This document shows, in pieces, positions 11,124 to 22,880 of a stretch of 64,000 bases of DNA. The stretch's first letter is position 1. Each line of letters starts with the position of its first letter. The notes beneath the pieces are model-generated. The model did not search any database. It had not been told where the DNA came from and was given only the letters and a program-made list of their open reading frames with translations. This stretch comes from Hippopus hippopus (taxonomy: Eukaryota; Mollusca; Bivalvia; Cardiida; Cardiidae). The stretch is from contig OX328107.1 of NCBI GenBank assembly GCA_946811185.2, positions 15,527,565 through 15,591,564 of the forward strand, in the 5' to 3' direction. The position numbers were made by a program, and so were the translations under genes.

Positions 11124-11817
11124 GGCATTATTAGTGCCCAGTGTGTATATACAGGTGAAACAAAGTGAATAGAAAGGTGATATGACTGAAATACTATTAT
11201 ACCAAATGACAGAATTTTATAGTCATTCGAATTGAAGTCTGTAAAAAAGATGACAAAATTCTTAACTTAACAGAATATCTTGGACAGAACTTTTTGTAGC
11301 AATGTAGATGTAGAGTAAAGATCAGACTGCATAGTTCCTTGATCTATACTCTTCACACATAACTACCTGTATAAAACCTTGAGCTTGGCAGTTTCAAAGA
11401 AAATGTCCAGGTTCGGTCATAGTGTTGGCTGCTTCTCTGACCTCACCCAAAAACTGACATTTTCCCATATCTTTGTTATGATTAAAGGTACATATGTTTA
11501 CTTAGACTTTGGCTAGTAACTTACCAGAAAATGTAGAAAAGCAGATAACTCTCAAAATAGTTTGACACAGGGCCTGCCTCTTTTATAACTTACAATCACT
11601 GGAAAATCACCTGCAACTGAACATTGGAATCCCCCCATGCAATGCTCTAGCTATGTGTTGCAACATAAAACTTTTGAAACATTGTTGCAAAATTAAAAAA
11701 AGCTTGGAACAAACAATTCCTCTCGTATTGTAACAACGTTTTCATATATATATTATAGACAAAATACATAATTGCTAATAATAGATAATCCAGTGCCCTC
11801 ATTTTGCAAGGATGTTT

Positions 11818-12050
11818 GGCCTGGTAGGGTAGCTCAGTGGTTAACATATCGTGATCTTATGGTTGTGGGTTCGATACCCAGATGAGGTGATTTTTCGCTT
11901 TCACTTCTGTGTGTGAGAAAAGCAGTTGGTGGCTTGAAAAGAGAGTTGTATCAGTACTGGTGTGACTAAGGTGCACTGACTGCCATGAAATGACATAAGT
12001 TAGCTGTTAAAAAAGAGTTTAACTTCAATACAAACAAGCAAACAAACAAG
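11818..12050 (+). mobile_element. SINE family C, second copy
   Basis: Shares GGGTAGCTCAGTGGTTAAC and GTGGGTTCGATACCCAG with the copy at 9946, then GTTGGTGGCTTGAAAAG and GTATCAGTACTGGTGTG. Its 3' end is AAACAAGCAAACAAACAAGG. Confidence 0.75.
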
Positions 12051-12093
12051 GATATTTCAAAGGTATCTGCTACAAATTTGTTTTAGAAGGTAA

Positions 12094-12320
12094 TAACCCT
12101 TTACCACACAATCCCAAATTCTAATGACTTTGAGAAAGGTGGCTTTTGAAAATACTGTGGGAAAACGAGAAAATGCTGGTAACCAGAATTTCTTCCTTTT
12201 TCACAATTTTTTATACCCTATCATAGACAAATCCCATCATTTGAGCCACAATTGAATTGTCATATGCAAATGCTTTCAGTTTCGACATGTCTTAAATTTT
12301 GTCATTTGGTAAAGAGTTAA
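12094..12320 (+). mobile_element. TTAA-MITE copy
   Basis: Begins AATAACCCTTTACCACAC (left target base changed) and ends TTTGGTAAAGAGTTAA. The left hairpin arm is intact except AACGAG; the right arm is eroded (AGAATTTCTTCCTTTTTCAC). Confidence 0.9.
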
Positions 12321-12724
12321 ACAAGAAAGTTTAATTTTTGTTTGAGACAGGACTTATTATAAATGCTTCAAACATAATTGGATTTAGAAACTAAAATTAT
12401 TGATCGATTCTTTATCTTAAACAATTAACTTTATTGTAAAACATTTTACTGGTCACAAGTTCATGCTGTCACAAGTTCTTGCACCCAAAATATTGACCAT
12501 TTGCCAAACTTTTGCAAAATGAGATAAACTGAAAGAGGAAGATTTTATTTGTTAACAGCTCAAATGATTCCCATCACTCTGGTTGTGTGTTTGGACTGTG
12601 TAGATCAAGGTCACAAGATATTGTCTGATTCTGGATTCATAAATTCTAGTAATTCACTGGGTTGTGACTCAGGTCAAATAGCTTACTAGCCTCCAAGCCT
12701 GGCATCTCAATTGATTATGTACAG

Positions 12725-12985
12725 GGCTCAAAACCAGTGAGGGACTGGTTTGAGTTCCCAGCTCAGCCAATTTCTTTTTTAAGAGTGATGATATTCAATG
12801 CAACAGGATTCATTCTTCTCTCATGGTTGGCCATTGTTTCGACAATGGTTACGAGGACAAGCAATGGCTTGGAAGAATACTATACAAAGTACTGGTTAAA
12901 GAAGTTCCAGAAAAGCATGGATAACTGCACTGGCTACCACAACATAACTAAGATAATTCTGAAACCAATGTTTAACTCCATACAT
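12725..12985 (+). mobile_element. SINE family A copy
   Basis: Carries CAGCTCAGCCAATTTCTTT, GCAACAGGATTCATTC, GGCCATTGTTTCGACAATGG and AAAGCATGGATAACTGCAC; it ends at the CATAACTAAGATAATTCTG tail. A 118-codon reading frame crosses it, but it is SINE sequence. Confidence 0.75.
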
Positions 12986-13288
12986 ATAAAGACTTCTAGG
13001 CAGCTAAGTGAAACATTTTTCAACATACCAGTAACTCTTTCTCTCTGTTTATTTTTCAAAATTGGTCCCTTTTTCATTGAAAACTTATACTGAGTTTAAC
13101 TGTTTCGTAGGGATAATAATTACATATACATGTAGTAAAGTTGCGTTACTTTGCAACAAAATTTAATTTTGCTTTTCTGTCAATTTCAGGGTTTTAGGAA
13201 TCATATCCCATGTATGGACTGGTTCCCAAATATCCCTTACATCTGTGATAGAAAGCTTGTGTTGTAAGAAGATGTAACAAAGTCTGGG

Positions 13289-13499
13289 ATGGAAAGGCCC
13301 ATTCTCCAAGGTTGCCCAAGAGGAGCAAGCTTTGGGAGAAAAGGAGCCCCCTTCTATCCTAATTCTTCTCATTGGCTATCATTGGCTGAAGTATGCCAAG
13401 ACCTTGCTTGTACTTTAAACTCAACAGGGCCAAATGGAAAGCGGCTTATAGTTCAGTTGTTTCTGCCTGGGACTAGCATTCGTATTGATATTCGAAATG
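13289..13499 (+). CDS. Probable first coding exon, unknown protein
   Basis: A pyrimidine-rich acceptor (TTTTCTGTCAATTTCAG, ending 13188) opens an exon whose first 100 nt have stops in all three frames. They would be 5' UTR. The ATG at 13289 sits in GGGATGG and gives 70 codons, ending with the strong donor AATG|GTAAGAG at 13499/13500. The product includes GPNGKRLIVQLFLPGTSIRI and is rich in small polar residues early on. The exon ends one base into a codon, the phase required by the acceptor at 61229. I do not recognise the family. Unlike most of the window, no known repeat covers it. The ATG choice is an inference; transcript data could shift it. Confidence 0.5.
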
Positions 13500-14674
13500 G
13501 TAAGAGTTGGTATTGTGTTTAGTATCATCATTTGTTGCTCTTGTTCTTGTACATGTAGTAATCTTTCCTTCATTATGGTGGCACTGTTTTGTTTTTCTTG
13601 TTTAATATTTGTATAGTTGTAGTAAATTTTGTGTTCTCAATAGGATGTATTTCTGTTTAGGGGCCTTCTTGGCTGAAGATTTTTCAAATTATCAGTGATT
13701 ACATCATAACTCTATACTATTTTGATCAATGATTTGATTGCAGAATAATGTGCAGTTTATTTTAGGATATTTTACAGTGACTTGACAGTGCATTTTCATT
13801 TTTGCATGTTTTGATTAAAATTGATAATCAAAATATTATTACCTGTACTCTACGATATTGAGTCAGACAAACATAAGTTATGAGGAATGTCAGATACAAT
13901 GTAATAAATTTTCATAAGTTTTCTGTAAAGGCACAGCTGCTGCCAAAGTAAGCAATTCAGGAGTGAAACTGCAAATTTAATTCATACCTTTAAAAGTATG
14001 TGTATTTTTATGAGTCTGGGATTTTTCAATGTTTCAGTTGCTAGCAGAAAAATGTATAGTAAAACTTGAACAAAATTTGCCAGTGACTTGTACTTTGACA
14101 GATTGCACTGTGACACATTATCAAATTCATGATGATATCTATACTTTTTAATGGTATGAATTAAATTAATCTGCAATTTGATACAGAATTATTTACTTTT
14201 GGTAGCTCGTAAGTGTACCTTTGAATCCTGTTTGTCATGCAGAAACAAGATAGCAATCACACATTTGTCACAGGGCTGTTTCTCAGTTGGTAAAGAAGTA
14301 AATTTACGGTAGTGGGTTTGAGTCCCAGTGATAGTAGTTGTATTTCCTTCCCATTCTTTAATTTGAAGGTTGAACACTCATGTCTCAAATATTTTACAAA
14401 AAAAAAGTAGGGCCACATCTTACTTACTGAGATTGCTTTTTATTTGTTTTCTTCATCTAAATAACCTTAACAAAATTTAAAGTCTGAATTTCTTGTAATT
14501 TTTAACACTGGTCTGAGATTGCACCTCGAAAATGAATGGCATATTTTGGCATATTTTTCATGGGGATCCAGAATTTGTTGTGAAAATTGTGCTGGTGAAA
14601 GGCAGTAACTTGTTACTTATAATAAGTGTTTGTATACATGTATGTGTATACATGTATGTGTGCTGTGTTCTTTT
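13500..14674. other. Intron-like sequence, little recognised
   Basis: Low-complexity AT-rich DNA follows the donor at 13500. The only recognisable item is a tRNA-like stretch near 14262-14375 with TTTCTCAGTTGGTAAAG and GTGGGTTTGAGTCCCAG, probably a SINE head. Confidence 0.4.
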
Positions 14675-16163
14675 TATCCCCCGCCGAAGGCGGAGGGATA
14701 TAGTTTTAGCGTTGTCCGTCCGTCCGTCGGTGCGTCCGTCCGTCGGTGCGTCCGTTCGTCCGTCTGTCTGTCTGTGTGTCCGTCCGGGTGAATATCTCCA
14801 ATACCATTGGACGGAATTTCGTGAAACTCTTATATGTATGTACAATAACCCATTCCGCCGAGACACTGTTTTTGTTTTTTTGATTCGATGCAAAATGGCC
14901 GACTGAGAGCGATTTTAAGTTATGCAGTTGAGTGAATTTTTGGTCTTCATTTTTACAGTATTTTCTGCTTGTCCAGAGCATAACTTTGTCATCTCCAGTC
15001 CGATTGACTTGAAACTTGGCATTTGTGTTTGTTGCAATAATACGGAGTGCAGTGCGAAAGAAATATAACTGTACCTCGTGCTGTCTTTGAGTTATTTCCC
15101 TTTGATCTTCATTTTTACAGCATTGTCTGCTTGTCTGGAGCATAACTTTGTCATCTCCAGTCCGATTGACTTGAAACTTGGCATTTGTGTTTGTTGCAAT
15201 GATACGGAGTGTAGTGCGAAAGAACCATAACTGTACCTCATGCTGTCTTTGAGTTATTTCCCTTTGATCGTCATTTTTACAGCATTTTCTGCATGTCCGG
15301 AATACAACTTTGTCATTTTTAGTCTGAACATCTTCAAATTTGGTATGCATGATTGTTGAAAAATTACAGAATGCCTTGCACAAGGACCATAACTCTTCCT
15401 AACACAAATTTTGAGTTATTCCCCCTTAGATCTTCATTTTTATAGCATTTCTTGCTTGTCCGGAGCATAACTTTGTCATCTTAAGTAGGAATGATCTGAA
15501 ATATGGTATGCTTATTTGTTGCAATATTTGGAAGTGCAGTGTGCAAGAAATGTAACTCTACCTTGTGCTGTCTTTGAGTTATTTCCCTCTGATCATCATT
15601 TTTACAGCATTTAGTGCTTGTCCGGAATATAACTTTGTCATCTCAAGTCAGAACGACTTCAAACTTGGTATGCATGTTTGTTGCAATATTACGGAGTACA
15701 GTGCGCAAGAACAATAACTCTACATAGGGCGAATTTTGAGTAATTCCACTTTTATCTTCATTTTTACAGTATTTCTTGCTTGTCTGGAACGGAACTTTGT
15801 CACCTCAAGTCAAATTGACTTGAGGCTTGGTAAACATGTTTGTTGCAGTTACGAAAAGTGCAATGCACTGGAGCCGTAACCTTACCTAATGCCCTTTTTG
15901 AATTATTCCCTATTCATTATTTTTTTTTTTACAGCTTTTCATGCTTCTGTACAATATAACTTTGTCTTTTCATGTTGGAATGACCTGAAACATAATTATG
16001 CATGTTTCCTTAACATTAGAGGAGACATTCATGCCTATTTCAATCACTTACACGATTTCTGCTGCACTACTATTTTCCTGTACCTGCCCTTTACGATTAT
16101 TATCCCCCCTCGACAACTGGCGGTGGGACGGGCGTATCTTGCGACAATTTGCTGCTCTTGTTC
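14675..16163 (+). mobile_element. Tandem-core element, CCCCCGCCGAAGG end
   Basis: The left terminus ATCCCCCGCCGAAGGCGGAG folds on itself. It is followed by a GTCCGTCCGTCGGTGC microsatellite and then six to seven core units of about 162 bp homologous to those at 2890-3760. The right end CTCGACAACTGGCGGTGGG to TGCTCTTGTT matches the elements ending at 3843 and 52361. An in-phase 225-codon minus-strand frame is due to the core unit being a multiple of three. Confidence 0.82.
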
Positions 16164-16560
16164 ATTAAATTCATGTCATGGAAAAAGGGGGCTTGACAAA
16201 TATTTTCATTATGGACCAGTATCTCTTTCACTACAGGACAAAATGTAATTAAACTTCATCTTTATTAAGCCACAGACAATAGTTATTTGATTTTATTTCA
16301 TGAAATGCCATGTCACGAAAAAAGGGGGCTAAATGTATAATTTCATTATGGATCAATAACAGTTAGTTCGCCCATTCGTCCACCTGGACAGATATCTTCT
16401 AAAGTCCTTGACGAACATTTATGAAACTTCATGCATGTCTTTCTAAGGATAGTTCGTTGATACAATTTTCTTTTATATATAATGATGTGTCATGAAAAAA
16501 GTGGGCTTGATGTATATTTTCATCATTTGTTTTCATTTAATGAAATGCCATGTTATGGTA
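16164..16560 (+). repeat. Repeats with GGAAAAAGGGGGCTTGA units
   Basis: Imperfect units carry ATGTCATGGAAAAAGGGGGC, TTTCATTATGGACC and CACCTGGACAGATATCTTC. The same units appear at 24600-25010, and a related dimeric array is at 48840-49440. Confidence 0.55.
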
Positions 16561-16569
16561 AAAGGGGAC

Positions 16570-16796
16570 TTAACCCATTACCACACAATCCCTACTTTTG
16601 ACGCCCCTGAGAAAGAAGTCTTTGGAAAACACTGTGGGAAAAGGAGAAAATGCTGGTAACCAGCATTTTCTCCTTTTCCCACAGTGTTTTCTACTCTTCC
16701 CAAACCAAATTTTAATTTTTCAGTCACCTTTATTTTGTCGTCTGCAAATGCTTTCAATTTGGACCAGTCTAAAATTTTCTCGTGTGGTAAAGAGAA
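16570..16796 (+). mobile_element. TTAA-MITE copy with a covarying arm pair
   Basis: Starts TTAACCCATTACCACACAAT and ends TGTGGTAAAGAGAATG. The palindrome arms read AACACTGTGGG and CCCACAGTGTT, where the family form is AACATTGTGGG and CCCACAATGTT, so a T:A pair has become C:G on both arms. Confidence 0.93.
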
Positions 16797-17085
16797 TGTA
16801 TTATCTCATTATGGACCGCTTATATATTTTTCATTTAATGAAATGCTGTGCCATGGAAAAAGGGAGCTTAACGTGTAATTTATCCTGGACCATTAACAAA
16901 AAGGCCACATGTTCATGCAACACACAATACCTCTAATATGTTTGTATCAAAAAAGGTCTTTTTCGGCTGGGGATATCATTTCAACGAAATTGCTTGTTTA
17001 TCTTGGTATTAGATGTACATAAAGCATCTAGTTAGAGAATCTATCTTTGTAACCTATCTCTGGTTCTTCTTATTTGTTGCTCCTT

Positions 17086-17510
17086 TAACCCTTTACCAAA
17101 TAATCCTGTTTTATCAACCCTGAAGTAGAAGGCTTTTGAAAACATTTTTTGAAAAGAAGAAAATGCTGATAAACAGCTTTTTCACCTTTTCTCACAATGT
17201 ATATGAGCCATGCTCTGTGAAATGGGGGCTTAATACATCTGCGAAAAGTATCGACCCAGGTCAGCCTGCGCAGTCCGCGCAGGCTGACCTGGGCGGAAAC
17301 TTTTCGCCATTGGTCAATTTTCTGTATGTCCAAGGTTCAGTCTACCCCATGACTAAGTCAGTTGTTAAAAAAAGTGGCTGTTACAGATATATAAGTATGT
17401 GATGGCTTTCTTGCTACCATGGATCATGGAGATGCATTAAGCCCCCTTTTTACATAGCATGGCTTATATGTATTCTACTCTTTTGAAGACGTATTCTATC
17501 AACTACATTT
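17086..17510 (+). mobile_element. TTAA-MITE split by the AGCCATGC MITE
   Basis: Left part (TTAACCCTTTACCAAATAAT, CAACCCTGAAGTAGAAGG, hairpin up to CTCACAATG). Right part after 17470 (TATTCTACTCTTTTGAAGAC, CATTTAAATTTC), then lost. The insertion falls just past the hairpin. Confidence 0.8.
17206..17464 (+). mobile_element. MITE with AGCCATGCTC ends, copy 2
   Basis: Terminal repeats AGCCATGCTCTGTGAAA and TTTACATAGCATGGCT, each next to a GGGGGCTTAA box. The flanking TATATG occurs at 17200-17205 and 17465-17470, a candidate 6 bp target duplication. An internal GC-rich palindrome lies at 17253-17297 (CCAGGTCAGCCTGCGCAG and its complement). Confidence 0.85.
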
Positions 17511-17597
17511 AAATTTCTTTCCCACCAGTGGTTTCAGTATGTACATTAATCTAAAATATTTTTGTCAGATAAGGAGCTTATGTTTTCGGTTTAAATG

Positions 17598-17816
17598 TTA
17601 ACCAAACGACAAAATTTTGGACTAGACCAAATTGAAAGCATTTGCAGACAACAGAATAAATGTACCTCAAATGATGATTTCTGTCTTTGCGAGAGTAGAA
17701 AACATTGTGGGAACAGGAGAAAATGCAGGCTACCAGCATTTTCTCCTTTCCCACGATGTTTTCAGAAGGCCTGTTTGTCAGGATCGTGAAAACATGGGAT
17801 TGTGTGGTAAAGGGTA
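17598..17816 (-). mobile_element. TTAA-MITE copy
   Basis: Borders TTAACCAAACGACAAAAT and TGTGTGGTAAAGGGTAAC; the left end has lost a CTCTTT segment. Hairpin centre is GGCTACC. Confidence 0.9.
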
Positions 17817-17935
17817 ACAGTCAGATTACCATAGACAACTTGTTGCGGACTACTCCTAGACTCTATGAAAAAAAAGATTCCTTAAAACAAGCCTTTCCAA
17901 TTTTACTACTCTGTTTTGACATGTATTTATTTGCC

Positions 17936-18243
17936 AAGCGGCTGTAACTTGGTTGGTAGTGTGCAGGACTTAAGTACAGGGGGTCACTGGTTCCATCCCT
18001 GGCTCAGCCAATTTCTTTCCAAAGATTGATGATAGTCATTGCAACAGGATTCATTCCTCTCTCACTGCTGACCATTGTTTCAACCATGGTTATGTGGAAA
18101 AGCAGCCAGTGGCTTGGAGAATATTGTGCCGAGTACTGGTAAAAGAAACTCCAGGAAAGAATGGATAGGTGCAATGGCCACTGGAATATATAACTGAAAT
18201 AATTTTGAAAACAGCGTTAAACACCAGACGATCAGTCAATCAT
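17936..18243 (+). mobile_element. SINE family A copy
   Basis: tRNA-like head (AACTTGGTTGGTAGTGTGC, CTGGTTCCATCCCTGG), conserved body (GCAACAGGATTCATTCC, AGCAGCCAGTGGCTTGG) and the TAACTGAAATAATTTTG tail ending in CAGTCAATCA. Confidence 0.82.
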
Positions 18244-18876
18244 TTTTTACATGTATTTATATAAATATACTTAATCTTGATTATTTCATATTCATTATTC
18301 ATTGATACTTTACAAGGATGTTTTCCAAGTTGTCTGCGGATTATTTGCATCAAGGTGCTACAATGACTAAAACAGGTAAAAACACGTTACATAATCTTTG
18401 TGTCAGACAGAAACTGTGTGCTAGAAATACCGGGACTGTTATTTTGGTCTGCAGCCAATCTAACATACACAATTCTGTACAATAATAATTCCTCCAAAAT
18501 TCCATTAATCTGAAGGGAAGCATAATATCTGGTACCTTAAGGGTGTTTTTATAGTCTACCAAAAACTGATACAAATACTGGTAATAGTTGAAAAAGAAAA
18601 AAATTTAAGAAAAAACATTGCTTGTTACAAGCTATATTATTGAGCCCCCTTTTCACATATAGTTTTGGAAAGCTTACCTTCCTTCATGGTCTGCAGGTTT
18701 CAGATATTAAAAGATATAGTTTCCATGTCAGAGGTAAAAGATAGGGAGGAATGGTTGAGCATGAATGGTTGGGCTCTCACACATGCACATTTCTGAAGCA
18801 TGTGTTGTAAGGATGTTGTCTTAAGTTTTTTGGAACTCAGATGATAACTCGCTGAGTACCTATTACTAATTTACTT

Positions 18877-19091
18877 GTTACCAAACTAAAAAAAATTAAA
18901 CTGGACCAAATTGAATGCATTTGCAGACGACAAATGTAGCTCAAATGTTGCTTCTGTCTTTGATAGGGTAGAAAACATTGTGGGAAAAGGAGAAAAAGCT
19001 GGTTACCAGCATTTTCTCCTTTTCCAACAATGTTTCAAAAAGCCCTCTCCTTCTGGGTCGTTAAAACTTGGGATTGTGTGGTAAAGAGATA
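18877..19091 (-). mobile_element. TTAA-MITE copy
   Basis: Left border mutated (TTGTTACCAAACTAAAAAA); right border TGTGTGGTAAAGAGATAA. Palindrome intact except AAAAAGCTGG on the left and CCAACAATG on the right. Confidence 0.88.
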
Positions 19092-19392
19092 AGGTGCATA
19101 GTATTATGTGGCTGGTGTAGTTTGATATTGGACTGCCTAATTATAAGATAATTATGTTGCATTTGGATTTTAGATCTACACAGTCTGCTGGATTTGAACA
19201 TACAAAAACATAATGTAAGGGTCCGTCTTCTTGACAGAAATGTCCATTGAATTTATTTGTTGTGCTGATTAGTTTCTTTTTTAAAAGGTACATTCAAAAA
19301 TTAAGGGACATTACTCTCAGATTGATTACCTTCATGTTCAAGAGTACTTGTCCTTGGTAACTGAAGGGAAGGCAGCAGTAACTATTGGAACC

Positions 19393-19640
19393 CATGCCCA
19401 AACAGTCCTGTATTTTAACTACACTGAGGCAGAAACCTGAAAACATTGCTAGAAAAGGAGAAAATGTGGGTAACCATCATTTTTTACCATTTCCCACAAT
19501 GTTTTCTACACACTGAAAAACAAATTTCATGTTTTGAGTAACATTTGTCATCTGCAAATCCTTTCTATTTGGACAAGACTAGAATTCTAGCCTAGCTTTT
19601 ACATCAGAGTTGTTAAGACTGGTGATTGATTGGTAGACAT
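19393..19640 (+). mobile_element. TTAA-MITE copy, diverged
   Basis: Recognised by CCAAACAGTCCTGTATTTTA, a hairpin (GAGAAAATGTGGGTAACCAT) and TCTATTTGGACAAGACTAG. It then continues into a left-end-like tail in reverse (GTTGTTAAGACTGGTGATTG), suggesting a chimera of two copies. Confidence 0.65.
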
Positions 19641-19871
19641 AATTCATCTTTTAGAATTAAGGGAAAAGTGCATTTTATTGAATCGAGTATTGAAGAGGTT
19701 TTATCAAAATGTTTTTGAATGTTGACAGTTTTTACAGTCCACTGATTTGAGAACTTTACATAAATATCTGTTTGAACCTAGAGGTGAAATTGTGAAACAT
19801 CCTCCAAAATTGCATGCATTTATAATATATGCCGGTATCTTTACTTTTGTTAAGGAACACATGACTTTCTT

Positions 19872-20100
19872 TTAACTCTTTACCAAACGACAAAATTTTA
19901 GACTTGTCCAAATTGAAAGCATTTCCAGACGACAAAATAAACGTGACTCTAAAGTTGAAACTTGACTTTAGAAGGGTAGAAAACATTGTGGGAAAAGGAG
20001 AAAATGCTGGTTACCAGCATTTTCTCCTTTTCCCACAATGTTTTGAAAAGGCTTCTTCCTCTGGGTCGTAAAAACCATGGATTGTTTGGTAAAGGGTTAA
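19872..20100 (-). mobile_element. TTAA-MITE, full length 229 bp
   Basis: One of the best copies: TTAACTCTTTACCAAACG to TTTGGTAAAGGGTTAA, exact TTAA at both borders, and an uninterrupted palindrome of about 61 bp centred on GGTTACC at about 20011. Confidence 0.96.
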
Positions 20101-20116
20101 GGAAATAAGGATAAAG

Positions 20117-20278
20117 ATATTCTTTACCAAACAATCCTGTGTTCTCAAACATTTTGATTTCCCGCAATGTTTTCTGCCATTTCAAAGACAAACCTCATCA
20201 TGTTGGGCACTTCTGATTAGTTGTTTGCATTATGCTTTCAGTAGGACAAGTCTGAAATTTTGTCGTCTGGTAGTTAAT
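20117..20278 (+). mobile_element. TTAA-MITE lacking the left hairpin arm
   Basis: Left end (CTTTACCAAACAATCCTGTG) runs to CAAACATTTTGA and then directly into TTTCCCGCAATGTTTTCTGC. About 45 bp, the left arm and palindrome centre, are missing. The right end is TTTTGTCGTCTGGTAGTTAA. Confidence 0.8.
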
Positions 20279-20837
20279 TGCATGTTACTTTTTGACCGAT
20301 AACCTGCAAGGACAAATTTTCAACATGAAAGTTTTATAACATAATTACGGATAATTATCATGAGTTTAATAGATCAATACATTAATATTCAACAGACAAC
20401 TTAGAAAACAGCTCATTTTAACAGTTTTTTTTTCTTTGAGTTCATCTCTGATTTGTTGCATGACCAAAAGATAAAAGATCCTTGGCAGGAAGGGGCATTG
20501 AAATATAGAGTGAAATTTAGAACATGCAAGTATATCAATTATTTTAATTTTCATATCAAGTATTTTTGGGTTTGTATTTTCATGAATGACGATGTAAAGT
20601 TTTAAAGATGAGAAAAGGGTTGAATGACATTTGAAAGTCGTGTTATTATGTTGTGCTTACTAATGTGGAAATTTGGAGTAATGAATAAATTTTGAGCATT
20701 TGTTTGGGTCCCATGAAATGAACTCTCAACTTTGTATGTGTGGTATGATTTACAGGAATCAGTCAAGTAAGTTTTTTTTTACCACAACTCAGGCCTCCTT
20801 GTAACCCTATTCTAAATTGCATATGTTTCCATAAATG

Positions 20838-21025
20838 CTTTTGGGAACATTGTTGGAAAAAGAAGAAAATGCTGGAAATCAGTATTTTTACCTTTTCTCA
20901 ACCTTGTTGTCTTCCCATTTGAAGACAAATCCCATCATTTGAGCTCACATATAATTTGTCAGATTCTGCTGATGCCTGAAAAAAAGGACAAATCTAAAAG
21001 TTTGTCCTCATATAAAGTTTCATAG
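20838..21025 (+). mobile_element. Degenerate TTAA-MITE
   Basis: Retains GGGAACATTGTTGGAAAAAG, AATGCTGGAAATCAGTATT, AAATCCCATCATTTGAGC and AAAGGACAAATCTAAAAG, but both termini are too diverged to place. Confidence 0.6.
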
Positions 21026-21635
21026 GACATGTATCTAAGATAATTTTTGTTTAGCTCAAGAGGTCACAATTCAAGTCAAATCTCCCAAGATATTTTGTCA
21101 GAATGATTGCCATTACATTGTCGGGAACAACAAGTGAGTAGCAAAGGGTCGAAAATGAAGTCACAAAGGTCATATGCATTGGAGAATTTTCTGAGATTCT
21201 TGAGACAACAAGTTCATTGGATATGCATATGTTTGTCATATTTCTAGTTCTAGTTTAAAACTGGACTTTGCAAGCTCAAAGATATACAGAATATATTAAA
21301 TTTATGATTAATTCTATCAATTTTTATCAAATCTCCATTTAACTTTGTCAGCACAGATATCTTTACATAAAGTTTGAAATTGTGTGGGTCACAGGGTCAA
21401 AACCTTGGTCACTTGGTCAAATTAATAGTTAGAAAGCTTGCAAAAAAACAACCAAGACTGACATTAACAACTTATTCAAACTTAGTTGAGCAATCTTAAT
21501 CTTGTTAAAAGCTATGTCATGTATGAAATTGGTGTTTTGGGGAGTGCAGAAACTATATACCTAGTGAAATAACTAAGATTGCCTGTCATGGCCAGATGAA
21601 AAAAAAGAGTAATGTTAAAATTGAATTGTGCAGAT

Positions 21636-21864
21636 TTAACCCTTTACCACACAATGACGACTTTTAACGACCCTGAGGAAGAGGCCTTTTGAAAACTTTG
21701 TGGGAAAAGGAGAAAATGCTGGTAACCAGCATTTTCTCCTTTTCCCACAAAGTTTTCTACTCTATCAAAGAAAAATTGCATCATTTGAACCACTACAAAA
21801 TTATCGTCTGCAAATGCTTTCGAGTTGGATAGGTCTAAAATTATGCTGTGTGGTAAAGAGTTAA
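21636..21864 (+). mobile_element. TTAA-MITE, 229 bp, covarying arm pair
   Basis: TTAACCCTTTACCACACAAT to TGTGTGGTAAAGAGTTAA. The arms read AACTTTGTGGG and CCCACAAAGTT: an A:T pair of the family has become T:A, changed on both arms so that pairing is kept. Confidence 0.96.
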
Positions 21865-22138
21865 GAGTGGGGTTTTCTTTTTTGGCTCAGTAGCAAAAGC
21901 ATAGAAATTGCAATGAGAGCTGGCAAGGCTGGTCACATGGAATGCTCTTGGGCAAGGAATTGCAAAGTCAAACCTAGAACAAACATTGATGAGTAAATTG
22001 CTGCTGTAGATCTGATATGATCAACATACTGTTGAAAGCAATATTAAATGTCCTATATACACAAAGATAGGAGATTACGCTTTTTAGAAAATGTGATCTT
22101 GATCTACATTGTCGTGGAGATTATGTATGGCCCAGTTG

Positions 22139-22673
22139 TTAACTTTGTACTCAAGTTTGAGACTCTGCCTCATTGAAAACATTAGCAGATGACATAAGTT
22201 AATGTGGCATAACTGATGAATTTGTCTTTGAAAGGGTTTAAAAAGGATATAAGGAGAAAAGTTTAATTTTGGCCACTAGTATTTTCTTAGTTTTCAACAA
22301 TGTTTTTAAAGGCCTTTTTTTCTCGGGTTCATTGATTGTATGAGTGCATGGCATTTAATGCTTTTTTCAACATTATTTTAGTTATATCGCGGTGACCAGT
22401 GCACCTATCCATGCTTTCCTGGAGTTTCTTTAACTAGTACTGCGCACAATATTCTTCCCAAGCCACTGGCTGCTTTTGAACATAAGCATTGTTGAAACAA
22501 TGGTCAGTGGTGAGAGAGGAATGATTTCTGTCGCAATGACTAACATCAATCCTCGGAAGGAAATTGGCCAATCTGGGGATCAAACCAATGACCCCCTGTT
22601 CTCAAGTCCTACATGCTACCGATTGAGCTACCGGGGGTTCATTAAAAATTGAGATGTTTTGGTAAAGGGTTAA
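22139..22673 (-). mobile_element. TTAA-MITE split by a SINE
   Basis: Left part 22139-22333 (TTAACTTTGTACTCAAG, degraded hairpin AGTTTAATTTTGGCCACTAG, GGCCTTTTTTTCTCGGG). Right part 22635-22673 (GGTTCATTAAAAATTGAG, TTTGGTAAAGGGTTAA). Confidence 0.8.
22334..22634 (-). mobile_element. SINE family A inside a MITE
   Basis: Inverted SINE: GATTGTATGAGTGCATGGC tail side, CACCTATCCATGCTTTCCTG, and the head CCGATTGAGCTACCGGG. Direct repeats GGGTTCATT at 22325-22333 and 22635-22643 are the target duplication taken from the MITE. Confidence 0.85.
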
Positions 22674-22689
22674 TGTGTAGGATAAGTTG

Positions 22690-22880
22690 TCTAAGAGTCC
22701 TGTGTTTAATCATGTGGTAATGTATTTGGTTGAAGTTTCCTTTGGCACAGCACTTCACAGTTACAGCCCATTGCTGGTGAAATCCATGAAACATATAAGT
22801 TTCAGCAATAGACATAACATAACTGAAATAATGTAGAAAGCAGCCTAAAACATCATTTAATCAGTCCATCAGTCAATTAA
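22690..22880 (+). mobile_element. SINE family B fragment
   Basis: Similar to 60806-61034: GCACAGCACTTCACAGTTAC, CATTGCTGGTGAAATCC, AACATAACTGAAATAATG and a tail with AATCAGTCC repeats. The head is poorly preserved. Confidence 0.55.

Noticed and set aside
12737..13093. 118-codon frame
   Set aside because: It coincides with a family A SINE; the peptide is the translated SINE body.
14700..14780. CRISPR-like or regulatory array of GTCCGTC repeats
   Set aside because: Simple microsatellite at a fixed place in tandem-core elements; no spacers, eukaryotic context.
14706..15383. 225-codon minus-strand frame
   Set aside because: Tandem core plus the GTCCGTC microsatellite (RTDRRT-type peptide); no gene features.
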